From contig CAYNVN010000162.1 of the NCBI GenBank assembly GCA_964400655.1, positions 10,660-74,659 of the forward strand: DNA of 64,000 bases, in the 5' to 3' direction. Source of the stretch: B16-G9 sp964400655 (GTDB lineage Bacteria > Bacteroidota > Bacteroidia > Bacteroidales > F082). The first letter of the stretch is position 1. Each line of letters starts with the position of its first letter. Positions 8,368 to 16,187 of this stretch are shown piece after piece. Made by a program: the position numbers and the translations under genes. The notes beneath the pieces were generated by a model. The model saw nothing but the letters and a program-made list of their open reading frames with translations. It had not been told where the DNA came from and made no database searches.

Positions 8368-9759
8368 ATGAAATACGATATTATGGTGTTGGGCTCCGGT
8401 CCCGGAGGATATGTGGCGGCCATTCGTGCTGCACAACTCGGTAAAAAGGTGGCAGTTGTTGAAAAAGCCGAAATCGGCGGTGTTTGCCTTAATTGGGGAT
8501 GTATTCCAACAAAAGCACTGCTTAAAAGTGCACAGGTTTTTAATTACGCCAAACATGCTGCTGAATTTGGTGTTAACATTAGCGGCGATATTACCCCCGA
8601 CCTTCCCGCCATGGTAAAACGCAGCAGGGGAGTGGCCGAAGGCATGAGCAAAGGAGTTCAGTATCTTTTTAAAAAGAATAAAATAGAACTTATCAATGGC
8701 TTTGGAAAAATACTTCCCGGAAAAAAAATGGAAGTAACAGATGCCGGGGGTAAAGCAACGGTGTACGATGCCGGCCATATTATTATTGCCACGGGAGCCA
8801 AAGCCCGCCAATTGCCCAATCTGCCCATCGACGGAAAAAAGATAATCGGTTATCGTCAGGCAATGACCCTGGAAACCATTCCGTCAAAAATGGTGGTGGT
8901 GGGCTCGGGAGCCATTGGATCCGAATTTGCCTACTTCTACAACAGTCTTGGCGTGGAAGTTACTCTGGTGGAGTATTTCCCGACCATTGTTCCGCTGGAA
9001 GATACGGATGTTTCAAAACAGCTTGCCCGATCGTTCAAAAAGGCCAAAATGAAAGTAATGACCGACTCAACCGTTGAAAAAGTAGATACATCGGGTAAAA
9101 CATGCAAAGTTTCCATAAAAACGAAAAAAGGAGTTGTTGAAACGGAAGCAGATATTGTGCTTTCGGCCGTAGGTATTGAAACCAACCTTGAAGGAATAGG
9201 CCTTGAAGAGACCAGAATCAAAACCGAAAAAGGAAAGGTTGTTGTTGATGAGTTTTACAAAACCAATGTTGAGGGCTATTACGCCATTGGCGACATTGTA
9301 AAAGGTCCAGCCCTGGCACATACCGCCTCACACGAAGGAATTACCTGTGTTGAAAAAATTGCGGGACTGGATGTGGAACCGGTTGACTACGGTAACATTC
9401 CGGCCTGTACCTATACATCGCCCGAGGTTGCTTCGGTGGGCATGACGGAGAAGCAGGCCAAAGAGGCAGGTTATGAAATAAAAGTAGGTAAATTTCCTTT
9501 TACCGCTTCCGGAAAAGCAAGTGCCGGCGGCAAAAAAGACGGATTTGTAAAGGTTGTTTTTGATGCCAAATATGGCGAATGGCTTGGCTGCAGCATGATT
9601 GGTGAGAACGTTACCGAAATGATTGCCGAAGTGGTTGTTGCCCGCAAACTGGAAACCACCGGCCATGAAATCATTAAATCAATCCACCCGCACCCAACCA
9701 TGTCCGAAGCCATTATGGAGGCCGTTGCCGATGCCTATGGCGAAGTGATTCATTTGTAG
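8368..9759 (+). CDS. lpdA: Dihydrolipoyl dehydrogenase (E3)
   Basis: This 463-residue flavoprotein reoxidises dihydrolipoamide in 2-oxoacid dehydrogenase or glycine cleavage complexes. It shows the FAD motif GSGPGGY (residues 9-15), the redox-active disulfide Cys40/Cys45 in GGVCLNWGC, the NAD-binding GSGAIGSEFA, the second FAD segment ending AIGDI, and the catalytic HPHPTMSE near residues 440-447. Length and residues are standard. No E1 or E2 gene is adjacent, so the partner complex is encoded elsewhere. Confidence 0.96.
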   Translation: MKYDIMVLGSGPGGYVAAIRAAQLGKKVAVVEKAEIGGVCLNWGCIPTKALLKSAQVFNYAKHAAEFGVNISGDITPDLPAMVKRSRGVAEGMSKGVQYLFKKNKIELINGFGKILPGKKMEVTDAGGKATVYDAGHIIIATGAKARQLPNLPIDGKKIIGYRQAMTLETIPSKMVVVGSGAIGSEFAYFYNSLGVEVTLVEYFPTIVPLEDTDVSKQLARSFKKAKMKVMTDSTVEKVDTSGKTCKVSIKTKKGVVETEADIVLSAVGIETNLEGIGLEETRIKTEKGKVVVDEFYKTNVEGYYAIGDIVKGPALAHTASHEGITCVEKIAGLDVEPVDYGNIPACTYTSPEVASVGMTEKQAKEAGYEIKVGKFPFTASGKASAGGKKDGFVKVVFDAKYGEWLGCSMIGENVTEMIAEVVVARKLETTGHEIIKSIHPHPTMSEAIMEAVADAYGEVIHL

Positions 9760-9855
9760 GATTGATGATTGACGATTTAAGATTGATGATTTAAGATTGA
9801 CGATTGACAGAAAAATCAACAATCAAAAATCAAAAATCATAAATTAAAAATCAGG
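9760..9855 (+). repeat. GATT/AATC-rich intergenic repeat forming an imperfect hairpin
   Basis: The first half repeats GATTGATGATT/GATTTAAGATT-like units (about 9762-9808) and the second half repeats AATCAAAAATC-like units (about 9813-9853). The halves are roughly complementary, so transcripts could fold into a long imperfect stem between lpdA and dapD. Low-complexity repeats of this kind are, from memory, common in Bacteroidota intergenic regions. The function is unknown and terminator activity is possible. Confidence 0.7.
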
Positions 9856-9875
9856 GAATTATAAAACATTAAAAA

Positions 9876-10688
9876 ATGAACATAAAATCCGTTATAGAAA
9901 ACGCATGGGAGAACCGGGAATTGCTGAGGCAAAAGGAAACAGTCGAGGCTGTTGAGTTTGTTATTGAAGAACTTGATAAAGGACGGCTGCGCACAGCCGA
10001 ACCAACTGAAAATGGCTGGAAAGTTAACGATTGGGTTAAAAAAGCGGTAATCCTATATTTCCCCATCCGTAAAATGGAAACCATGGAAACCGGAATGTTT
10101 GAATTTCACGATAAAATTCCGTTAAAACACAGCTATGCCATGCAAGAGGTGCGTGTGGTGCCACATGCGGTAGCACGTTACGGAGCTTATCTTGCCAAAG
10201 GAGTGGTACTGATGCCTTCGTATATAAATATCGGTGCTTACGTAGGTTCGGGAACCATGGTGGATACCTGGGCAACCGTTGGCTCATGTGCCCAAATAGG
10301 AAAAGGAGTGCATTTAAGCGGCGGCGTGGGCATTGGAGGAGTACTTGAGCCGGTTCAGGCTGCACCGGTAATTATTGAAGACGGTGCTTTTATCGGGTCC
10401 CGTTCCATCGTGGTGGAAGGGGTGCGTATTGGTAAAGAAGCCGTTTTGGGGGCTAATGTGGTTATTACCAAATCAACCAAAATTATTGACGTTAGCGGAA
10501 ACAATCCCGTGGAATACAACGGCTATGTCCCCCAACGCTCGGTGGTTATCCCCGGAAGTTATACCAAACATTTCCCTGCCGGCGATTATCAGGTCTCCTG
10601 TGCACTGATCATCGGTAAAAGAAAAGCCTCCACCGACTTAAAAACTTCACTTAACGAAGCGTTACGCGATTTCGGTGTGGCGGTTTAA
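9876..10688 (+). CDS. dapD: 2,3,4,5-tetrahydropyridine-2,6-dicarboxylate N-succinyltransferase
   Basis: This 270-residue protein is DapD of the succinylase branch of lysine/diaminopimelate synthesis, which transfers succinyl from succinyl-CoA to tetrahydrodipicolinate. An N-terminal helical domain (about 1-100) precedes a left-handed beta-helix of hexapeptide repeats (GSGTMVDTWATVGS, IGKGVHLSGGVGIGG, IGSRSIVVEGVRIG). The conserved GGVLEP stretch is present. Length matches the family. It follows the GATT repeat and has no operon partner. Confidence 0.96.
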   Translation: MNIKSVIENAWENRELLRQKETVEAVEFVIEELDKGRLRTAEPTENGWKVNDWVKKAVILYFPIRKMETMETGMFEFHDKIPLKHSYAMQEVRVVPHAVARYGAYLAKGVVLMPSYINIGAYVGSGTMVDTWATVGSCAQIGKGVHLSGGVGIGGVLEPVQAAPVIIEDGAFIGSRSIVVEGVRIGKEAVLGANVVITKSTKIIDVSGNNPVEYNGYVPQRSVVIPGSYTKHFPAGDYQVSCALIIGKRKASTDLKTSLNEALRDFGVAV

Positions 10689-10851
10689 ATTGATTTTTAT
10701 TGAGATTTTTAAGGATTCTCTATTAATCCCCGTCTTTAAATATGGAATAATTTATATTTGTTTTGAATTGTGTAAAAAAGACTTTTCAATGAATGAAGTT
10801 ATTATTTTTACATACTCAAAACCGAAATAAACATTCTTAACTTAAGCAATT

Positions 10852-11838
10852 ATGGCAAATATTGAAACATCGTGGATGGGAATTAAACTTAAAAATCCCA
10901 TTATTGCAGCAAGCTCGGGCCTTACAAATTCTGTTGAAAATATTGTTGAACTGGAAAGAAACGGGGCAGGGGCAGTGGTGCTTAAATCGCTTTTTGAAGA
11001 ACAGATTGCCAACAAGGTAGATCACACCATGAACCAGGATATTGCCAACTATTACCCTGAAGCGGAAGATTACATTCGCAATTATACACAGGGCAACGAT
11101 GTTGCCGTTTATCTCGATTTGATACGAACCGCAAAACAGGCGGTAAACATTCCTGTTATTGCATCAATAAACTGTGTTTCGGATAGCGATGAGTGGATTT
11201 CGTTTGCCAAAAAAGTTGAGCATGCCGGTGCCGACGGGCTGGAACTAAACCTGTTTGTTCTGCCCTCCGACCCAAATCGCGAAGGAACCGATAATGAAAA
11301 AATCTATTTTAACATTGCTGAGAAAATAACCGAAACAGTCGATATTCCCGTTTCGATGAAGGTGAGTTATTATTTTTCGGGACTGGCACGATTTATTACA
11401 CGCCTTTCGTGGACTAACATCAAAGGACTGGTTTTGTTTAACCGCTTTTATTCGCCCGATATTGATATAGAAAATCTTGAAGTTAAAAGCTCGTTTGTTT
11501 TTAGCAACCCCGCTTCGCTGGCTGTTTCTCTGCGCTGGATTGCCATGTTATCGCCCCATGTTAAATGCGATTTGGCAGCAACAACAGGAATACACGACGG
11601 TTCGGCATTAATAAAACAACTATTGGCCGGTGCCCATGCCGTACAAATTGCATCGGTGCTTTACAAAAAAGGATTTAAGGAAATAGGAGTGATGATTAAA
11701 GAGCTGGAAGAGTGGATGGAAAGAAAGAATTTCAAAACCATCGACGATTTCAGAGGAAAACTTAATGTTTCGGAATACGATAATCCGGCAGCATACGAAC
11801 GGGTTCAGTTTATGAAACATTTTTCGGGAATTGAGTAA
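10852..11838 (+). CDS. Dihydroorotate dehydrogenase-like FMN protein
   Basis: This 328-residue protein has the TIM-barrel FMN-binding fold of dihydroorotate dehydrogenases: an N-terminal GIKLKNPIIAASSG, a central SINC...ADGLELN segment, and the phosphate-binding region near AATTGIHDG and HAVQIASV. The loop where class 1 enzymes carry the catalytic Cys or Ser is instead LNLFVLPSDPNREG, so true dihydroorotate oxidation is doubtful. Close relatives are common in Bacteroidota and are usually labelled dihydroorotate dehydrogenase-like. It is convergent with coaE, 26 bases away. Confidence 0.8.
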   Translation: MANIETSWMGIKLKNPIIAASSGLTNSVENIVELERNGAGAVVLKSLFEEQIANKVDHTMNQDIANYYPEAEDYIRNYTQGNDVAVYLDLIRTAKQAVNIPVIASINCVSDSDEWISFAKKVEHAGADGLELNLFVLPSDPNREGTDNEKIYFNIAEKITETVDIPVSMKVSYYFSGLARFITRLSWTNIKGLVLFNRFYSPDIDIENLEVKSSFVFSNPASLAVSLRWIAMLSPHVKCDLAATTGIHDGSALIKQLLAGAHAVQIASVLYKKGFKEIGVMIKELEEWMERKNFKTIDDFRGKLNVSEYDNPAAYERVQFMKHFSGIE

Positions 11839-11864
11839 GCAGAGGCCGTTTTTATAATAACCCG

Positions 11865-12455
11865 TTACTTTTTGGAGGTTATCAGCTTTTCATGCAGTTT
11901 TACAACTTGCGGAATCAACATCTCTTTGCCGTCATTGTTAATTACAAAACTTGCTAAGCGGTTTTTAACCGCATCATCCATTTGACTGGCCATGCGCCTG
12001 ACAACCTCATCTTCAGATGCACCATCGCGTTGCATCACCCGTTTTATGCGAATATCACGCGGACAATATACCGCAATAATATTCCGAAACCGTTTTTCAA
12101 GATGGTGTTCAAACAAAATTGCCGATTCATGGATTAAGTAAGGAAAATCAGCATGTTCCGCTTTCCATCTCTCATATCTTTTAAAAACAAGGGGATGAAT
12201 AAGGTTGTTGATAAACCCGAGCGCTTCTTTATCGTTAAAAATAACGCCGGCAAGACGTTTAAAATCTATTTCATCCTTTATGTTAAAAACCTTTTCTCCC
12301 AGTGTTTGTCTTATCCGGTATTTTACCTCTTCATCAAAATAGAACTTTTTTGCCTCTACATCAGAATAAAACACCGGTACTCCCAGCGATTCAAAAATTC
12401 TGCAAACCGTGGTTTTTCCGCTGCCGATATTTCCCGTAAGGCCTGTCTCTGTCAT
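11865..12455 (-). CDS. coaE: Dephospho-CoA kinase
   Basis: This 196-residue P-loop kinase phosphorylates dephospho-CoA, the last step of CoA synthesis. The Walker A motif GNIGSGKTT spans residues 8-16 and the family core HPLVFKRYE and ESAILFE is present. The start codon overlaps the stop of the upstream ybbR-like gene by four bases (ATGA), showing translational coupling. Confidence 0.95.
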   Translation of the reverse strand: MTETGLTGNIGSGKTTVCRIFESLGVPVFYSDVEAKKFYFDEEVKYRIRQTLGEKVFNIKDEIDFKRLAGVIFNDKEALGFINNLIHPLVFKRYERWKAEHADFPYLIHESAILFEHHLEKRFRNIIAVYCPRDIRIKRVMQRDGASEDEVVRRMASQMDDAVKNRLASFVINNDGKEMLIPQVVKLHEKLITSKK

Positions 12456-13441
12456 TTGATTATAATAAACTCCACATTATCGGGTTCAAGCATAATGTTC
12501 CTTACAAAGTCGGGATGGTCGGTTACTTTAAGGTTTAATTTACGGGCTGTTTTTAAGTCAACATTTTCAATTACAGGCGATACCGTAAACTGCCCGGCAT
12601 TTACTTTATCGTAATCCTTAAGGGCCACATCAAAATAAACCGTAACCCGTTTGGGAAAGGTTTCAAGCGTATAACGGCTTACCGATGTATTGATGGGAAT
12701 GGATATGCCCGACTGGGTAAATTTTGCCACTTTAACGCTGAGCATCACCTTATCCGGCTCAACATGGGTAAGTTCCGGCAACGGGTTTACCAAATCCACA
12801 TCCAGTGCCTTATCCTGCATGATATTACCGATTTTAAGATGTTTTGTTTTGATACCTTCTATTGTATCGAGCACACTTTTGGGGCCGTAAACCATAACCT
12901 CTGCAGGTTTTAGCGATACCGGCTTGTACAGGTTAAACGACCCGCTAAATTCAAGGGTTATATCGTTGATAACCTTCACTTTTTTTGACTGAAGCTTTTC
13001 AAGTAAAAAAGAAAGAATATTCTTGGAAAAACTGATATTGGACGGAGATATGTCTAACAGCCTGGCAATGTTCTCTTTTAACGGCAGCGTTGAAATGTAG
13101 TAAACATCTTCATCCGCTTTGTGGATGGTGTAGTTTTTAAGGTGTACAATCAATTCGTCGGGATGAAGCAGGCTTAGTTCGACAAGGTAAAAACCTCGTG
13201 CTTTAATATTGAACTTTACCGTTGAATCGATTTTTTGTGTAAGCAGCTTGTTGGCAGGAACATCTTTGTAGATAATCTGCATATTGTAGGTTTGAGAATA
13301 TTCCTGCGAGAGCTTAATAAGCAGCCAGAATACCGAAGAGATAATGATGAAAATAATAAATGTAAGGTGATTGGAGCGACGGGTTTTTTCTTCCGCCGTC
13401 CTGTTTTTTACGCTGCTGTTTTTTATTTTAAGCTTCGACAT
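12452..13441 (-). CDS. YbbR/CdaR-like membrane-anchored protein
   Basis: This 329-residue protein has a basic N-terminus, one transmembrane helix (about residues 26-42, IIFIIISSVFWLLIKL) and an extracytoplasmic region with YbbR-like beta domains (including LYKPVSLKPAEVMVYGPKSV). In Firmicutes the YbbR-repeat protein CdaR regulates the cyclic-di-AMP cyclase CdaA; whether that holds in Bacteroidota is not established here. It sits between yajC and coaE, the usual Bacteroidota order, and overlaps coaE by four bases. Confidence 0.85.
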   Translation of the reverse strand: MSKLKIKNSSVKNRTAEEKTRRSNHLTFIIFIIISSVFWLLIKLSQEYSQTYNMQIIYKDVPANKLLTQKIDSTVKFNIKARGFYLVELSLLHPDELIVHLKNYTIHKADEDVYYISTLPLKENIARLLDISPSNISFSKNILSFLLEKLQSKKVKVINDITLEFSGSFNLYKPVSLKPAEVMVYGPKSVLDTIEGIKTKHLKIGNIMQDKALDVDLVNPLPELTHVEPDKVMLSVKVAKFTQSGISIPINTSVSRYTLETFPKRVTVYFDVALKDYDKVNAGQFTVSPVIENVDLKTARKLNLKVTDHPDFVRNIMLEPDNVEFIIIK

Positions 13442-13478
13442 ATATTATTTCATACCCTGTTTAAAACAAATCCGGCAT

Positions 13479-13514
13479 AAAAAAACCGGAGTATAAAAGT
13501 AGTAAATACTCCGG
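13479..13514 (-). terminator. Intrinsic terminator downstream of yajC
   Basis: On the minus strand the stem CCGGAGTAT/ATACTCCGG (13514-13506 and 13494-13486) is followed immediately by seven T residues (13485-13479). It begins 39 bases after the yajC stop and should separate the yajC unit from ybbR-coaE, at least partly. Confidence 0.85.
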
Positions 13515-13552
13515 AATTTAAATCGTGGATAACAAAATGTTCCTTAACGGAA

Positions 13553-13873
13553 CTATTTATTGTCGGCAATGCCTACGGTATCCATGGCAACGGCGCTTTT
13601 TTCAACGGTCATTTTAATGCCGTTTCCAACTTCAATAACAACGGTTGACTCTTTTACTTCCAGTACTTTACCGTGGATTCCGCCAATGGTAACAATCTTC
13701 TGACCCTTTTTAAGTGCCTCTCTGAACTTTTTTTGTTCTTTGGCCTTTTTTTGCTGGGGACGAATAAAGAAAAAATAGAAAACCACGAGGATTAACAATA
13801 ACGGCAAAAACTGCATCAATGCATTTGGTTCGCCTGCCGGCGCGGCTTCCAATAAAATAAATAGTGTGTTCAT
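13553..13873 (-). CDS. yajC: Preprotein translocase subunit YajC
   Basis: This 106-residue protein has one N-terminal transmembrane helix (about 20-38, FLPLLLILVVFYFFFI) followed by the YajC hallmark RPQQKKAKEQKKF and a small beta domain (GQKIVTIGGIHGKV). YajC associates with SecDF-YidC at the Sec translocon. It lies 26 bases after the DUF1573 gene and is probably cotranscribed with it. Confidence 0.95.
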   Translation of the reverse strand: MNTLFILLEAAPAGEPNALMQFLPLLLILVVFYFFFIRPQQKKAKEQKKFREALKKGQKIVTIGGIHGKVLEVKESTVVIEVGNGIKMTVEKSAVAMDTVGIADNK

Positions 13874-13899
13874 TTTTTTAAATATTAATATGATTTTGA

Positions 13900-14364
13900 T
13901 TAATTTCTTTCGGGCATCACCACATTTGCTTTAATACGCAATACCGTACGGTTGGGTTGTGTATTTGCCAAAATGGTAATGGATTTATTTTGCATACCTT
14001 TTTTATGGGTACTGTCGAATGTAACGGCAATGGTACCTTCTTCACCCGGTTTAACAGGGTCGTGAGGATATGCACCCACCGTGCAACCGCACGAAGTACT
14101 TACCTTGGTAATTACCAGGTCGGATTTGCCTACATTTTTAAATTTGAATTTATAACTTACTTTTTCACCTCTGATTACCTTGCCGAAGTCGTGAACGGTT
14201 TCAACGAAAGCCATTTTCGCCATGTCGTTTTTTACATCACCCGAAGCACTTTTACTGTTTTTAACCACATCCGAAGTAATGGTTTTGCTGTTGTTGTTTT
14301 GACAGCCTGAAAGTGCAATTCCTGCCATCAGCACCAAAATAAAATACAATCTTTTCATAACCAT
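13900..14364 (-). CDS. DUF1573 lipoprotein
   Basis: This 154-residue protein begins with a lipoprotein signal peptide with lipobox LSGC (Cys21). The rest is a DUF1573 Ig-like/ASH-type beta domain, recognisable from VHDFGKVIRGEKVSYKFKFKN and the CGCTVG motif. The biochemical role is unknown. It follows the T9SS type B gene by 10 bases and precedes yajC, a conserved neighbourhood in Bacteroidota. Confidence 0.88.
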   Translation of the reverse strand: MVMKRLYFILVLMAGIALSGCQNNNSKTITSDVVKNSKSASGDVKNDMAKMAFVETVHDFGKVIRGEKVSYKFKFKNVGKSDLVITKVSTSCGCTVGAYPHDPVKPGEEGTIAVTFDSTHKKGMQNKSITILANTQPNRTVLRIKANVVMPERN

Positions 14365-14374
14365 GTTTTTTTAA

Positions 14375-15592
14375 TTATTCACCACCTCTGAAAATCATTA
14401 CCGATCCTTTAAAAGTGTAATCGTTTTTATATCCGTGACATTTTAGAATATAAAAATATGTGCCGTCCGATAAATTGTCGCCATCCCAGTCGTTTTGATA
14501 ATCGGTTGATTCAAAAACCTTGTTACCATACCTGTTATAGATAACCAAGTCGGTACTTTCGTAATAAAAGTTTAGCGGTTTATTGTTGGGATTTGCTTCT
14601 TCAAAACTCTTGAATGCGCCTCCTCCTGGTGGATCATCACCTCCCGATGTTCCCTCATCAACCCTGATAACAAAGTAGTTATTGATATTATCTCCAGTGT
14701 TGGGGGTAAATACATTAGGGATAAACAGTTTTATGGGTTGAATTGAAACCGATTTCACATAAGTGGTATCACAACCCTGCTGATTATAAGCAGTTAACAC
14801 CACATAATATTCTCCCTCTTCCTCGTATGTGTGAACAGGAATTTCAAGATCACTTGTGGGAGAATCGTCACCAAAATTCCAAAAATAGTTGGTTATGGTA
14901 ATCGAATCGGCTGACAGGTTTTCAAACGAAAAGGTAACATGAGGACGCTCTATGTAGGCGGTATCGGGATCGGCATCAATCTCAATATCCGCATTGTAAT
15001 AGGCTTTGGTTTTAAATGTATCGGTAATATAACAACCGTAGTTATCTTTAACATCAATTACATAGTTAAGATTTGCTTTTAACCCGATAGCCAGCGACGA
15101 ATCGTTGGGAGCAATTTGCAAGGGATGCACATGCCAGAAGTAATGATACTCGGAAGGAAGAAAAGCACCGGTAGCCATTGCCTTAACCTGTGCGGTATTG
15201 CCGTTGTCGTTGTCGCCGTTGGTACAGGTTAGCTGAACCTGATTAAACTCAACGTTGATGGGAGGGAAGGTCTCCACAACAAAGGGTTCGCTTACACACT
15301 CCTCCTGTGTTAAGGTATCTTTTACGGTAACCACAAAAACCGTTGTGTCGTCAATGTTAATAATTAGGCTATTTTCGGTGCCAAGCACAGCCGGTTCGTT
15401 TTGCTTTTGCCACTTGTAAGTACAATTCTCCTGTTGAGGAACGCTCAACTGAAAATCGGCAAATCGACAAACAGGGGGCGGGGTATCGATGGTTACGGTA
15501 CAGTTAACCTGCGCTGAAACGCCATACGAAAAAGCAAATAAACCAATTAACAGTAAAAAAAAGATATTTATTTTTTGTGTGAAATATTTCAT
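14375..15592 (-). CDS. Secreted PKD protein with gliding-motility-associated (T9SS type B) C-terminal domain
   Basis: I place the start at 15592 (405 residues); the in-frame ATG at 15625 falls inside the -7 promoter element and cannot be transcribed from it. A signal peptide (to about residue 27, ending VSAQ) is followed by Ig-like regions, a PKD domain (FSFENLS...YFWNFGD...HTYEEEGEYYV) and the typical C-terminal domain (IPNVFTPN, IYNRYGNKVFE, WDGDNLSDGTYFY, GSVMIFRG). Such domains are exported by T9SS and processed by the type B pathway. It is probably an adhesin-like surface protein. It is the first gene of the unit leading into DUF1573 and yajC. Confidence 0.88.
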   Translation of the reverse strand: MKYFTQKINIFFLLLIGLFAFSYGVSAQVNCTVTIDTPPPVCRFADFQLSVPQQENCTYKWQKQNEPAVLGTENSLIINIDDTTVFVVTVKDTLTQEECVSEPFVVETFPPINVEFNQVQLTCTNGDNDNGNTAQVKAMATGAFLPSEYHYFWHVHPLQIAPNDSSLAIGLKANLNYVIDVKDNYGCYITDTFKTKAYYNADIEIDADPDTAYIERPHVTFSFENLSADSITITNYFWNFGDDSPTSDLEIPVHTYEEEGEYYVVLTAYNQQGCDTTYVKSVSIQPIKLFIPNVFTPNTGDNINNYFVIRVDEGTSGGDDPPGGGAFKSFEEANPNNKPLNFYYESTDLVIYNRYGNKVFESTDYQNDWDGDNLSDGTYFYILKCHGYKNDYTFKGSVMIFRGGE

Positions 15593-15622
15593 AAAAAATG
15601 ATGGTCTGTTTTTAAGACGGCG

Positions 15623-15630
15623 CAAAGGTA
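15623..15630 (-). promoter_or_regulatory. -7 element of the T9SS type B/DUF1573/yajC unit
   Basis: On the minus strand TACCTTTG matches TAnnTTTG, 30 bases upstream of the chosen ATG at 15592. It overlaps the alternative ATG at 15625, which decides the start. No clear -33 TTG is seen. Confidence 0.6.
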
Positions 15631-15665
15631 AAAATAATATTGAAGTTTATGTAACTGTTTGTTAA

Positions 15666-16031
15666 CTAAAAAAGGCTGCTGTTCAGCATTACCAGTGTAC
15701 AGTTCGCTACCACCTCGGCACCCATGCTTTCCAACATTTCCATAAACGCATCGTTTTCGGTTCCGGGATTAAAAATAACCCGTTTAGGCTTAAGATTTAA
15801 AAGGTAATCGTAATACTGTGGCTGCCGCGCCGGACCGACGTACATTGTGACTGTATGAATATCCTGCAAATCGGGGAAACCCGTTTTAAATTCAACATCA
15901 TTCACCAAACCGGGCCGCAAACCGATGGCCTCTACCGGATAACCGTTTTTCCTTAACAAACGAATGGCCTGATTTGAAAATCGTTCGGGTTTAACACTTG
16001 CGCCAATCACAAGGGTTTTTTTATATTCCAT
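15666..16031 (-). CDS. CoA-binding domain protein
   Basis: This 121-residue protein is a stand-alone CoA-binding Rossmann domain of the YccU/succinyl-CoA-synthetase-alpha-like type. It starts with VIGASVKPERFSNQAIRLL and includes the TMYVGP and NPGTEND segments. The family binds CoA in several structures, but no reaction is known. It is separated from the following T9SS gene by the promoter at 15623-15630, so it is likely independent. Confidence 0.88.
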   Translation of the reverse strand: MEYKKTLVIGASVKPERFSNQAIRLLRKNGYPVEAIGLRPGLVNDVEFKTGFPDLQDIHTVTMYVGPARQPQYYDYLLNLKPKRVIFNPGTENDAFMEMLESMGAEVVANCTLVMLNSSLF

Positions 16032-16187
16032 TTTAAAATATTATCTGTTTAATAATACTCTTTAAACGAAAACCCGTGATTTTTAGTATTAATTAATCCG
16101 GCTGCAATGTTTTTATTGATTCAACCCTGTTGAAACAGGATAAAATAATCTGCAGCATCCGCTACGGCATTTGCAAAAACCTATGAC

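Noticed and set aside
15593..15625. Upstream in-frame ATG for the T9SS type B gene
   Set aside because: It lies within the TACCTTTG -7 element, and the downstream ATG at 15592 begins a clean signal peptide.
16126..16139. Palindrome CCTGTTGAAACAGG in the gap after the fibronectin-like gene
   Set aside because: The stem is only five to six base pairs with a tiny loop and no T-run; too weak to call a terminator or operator.
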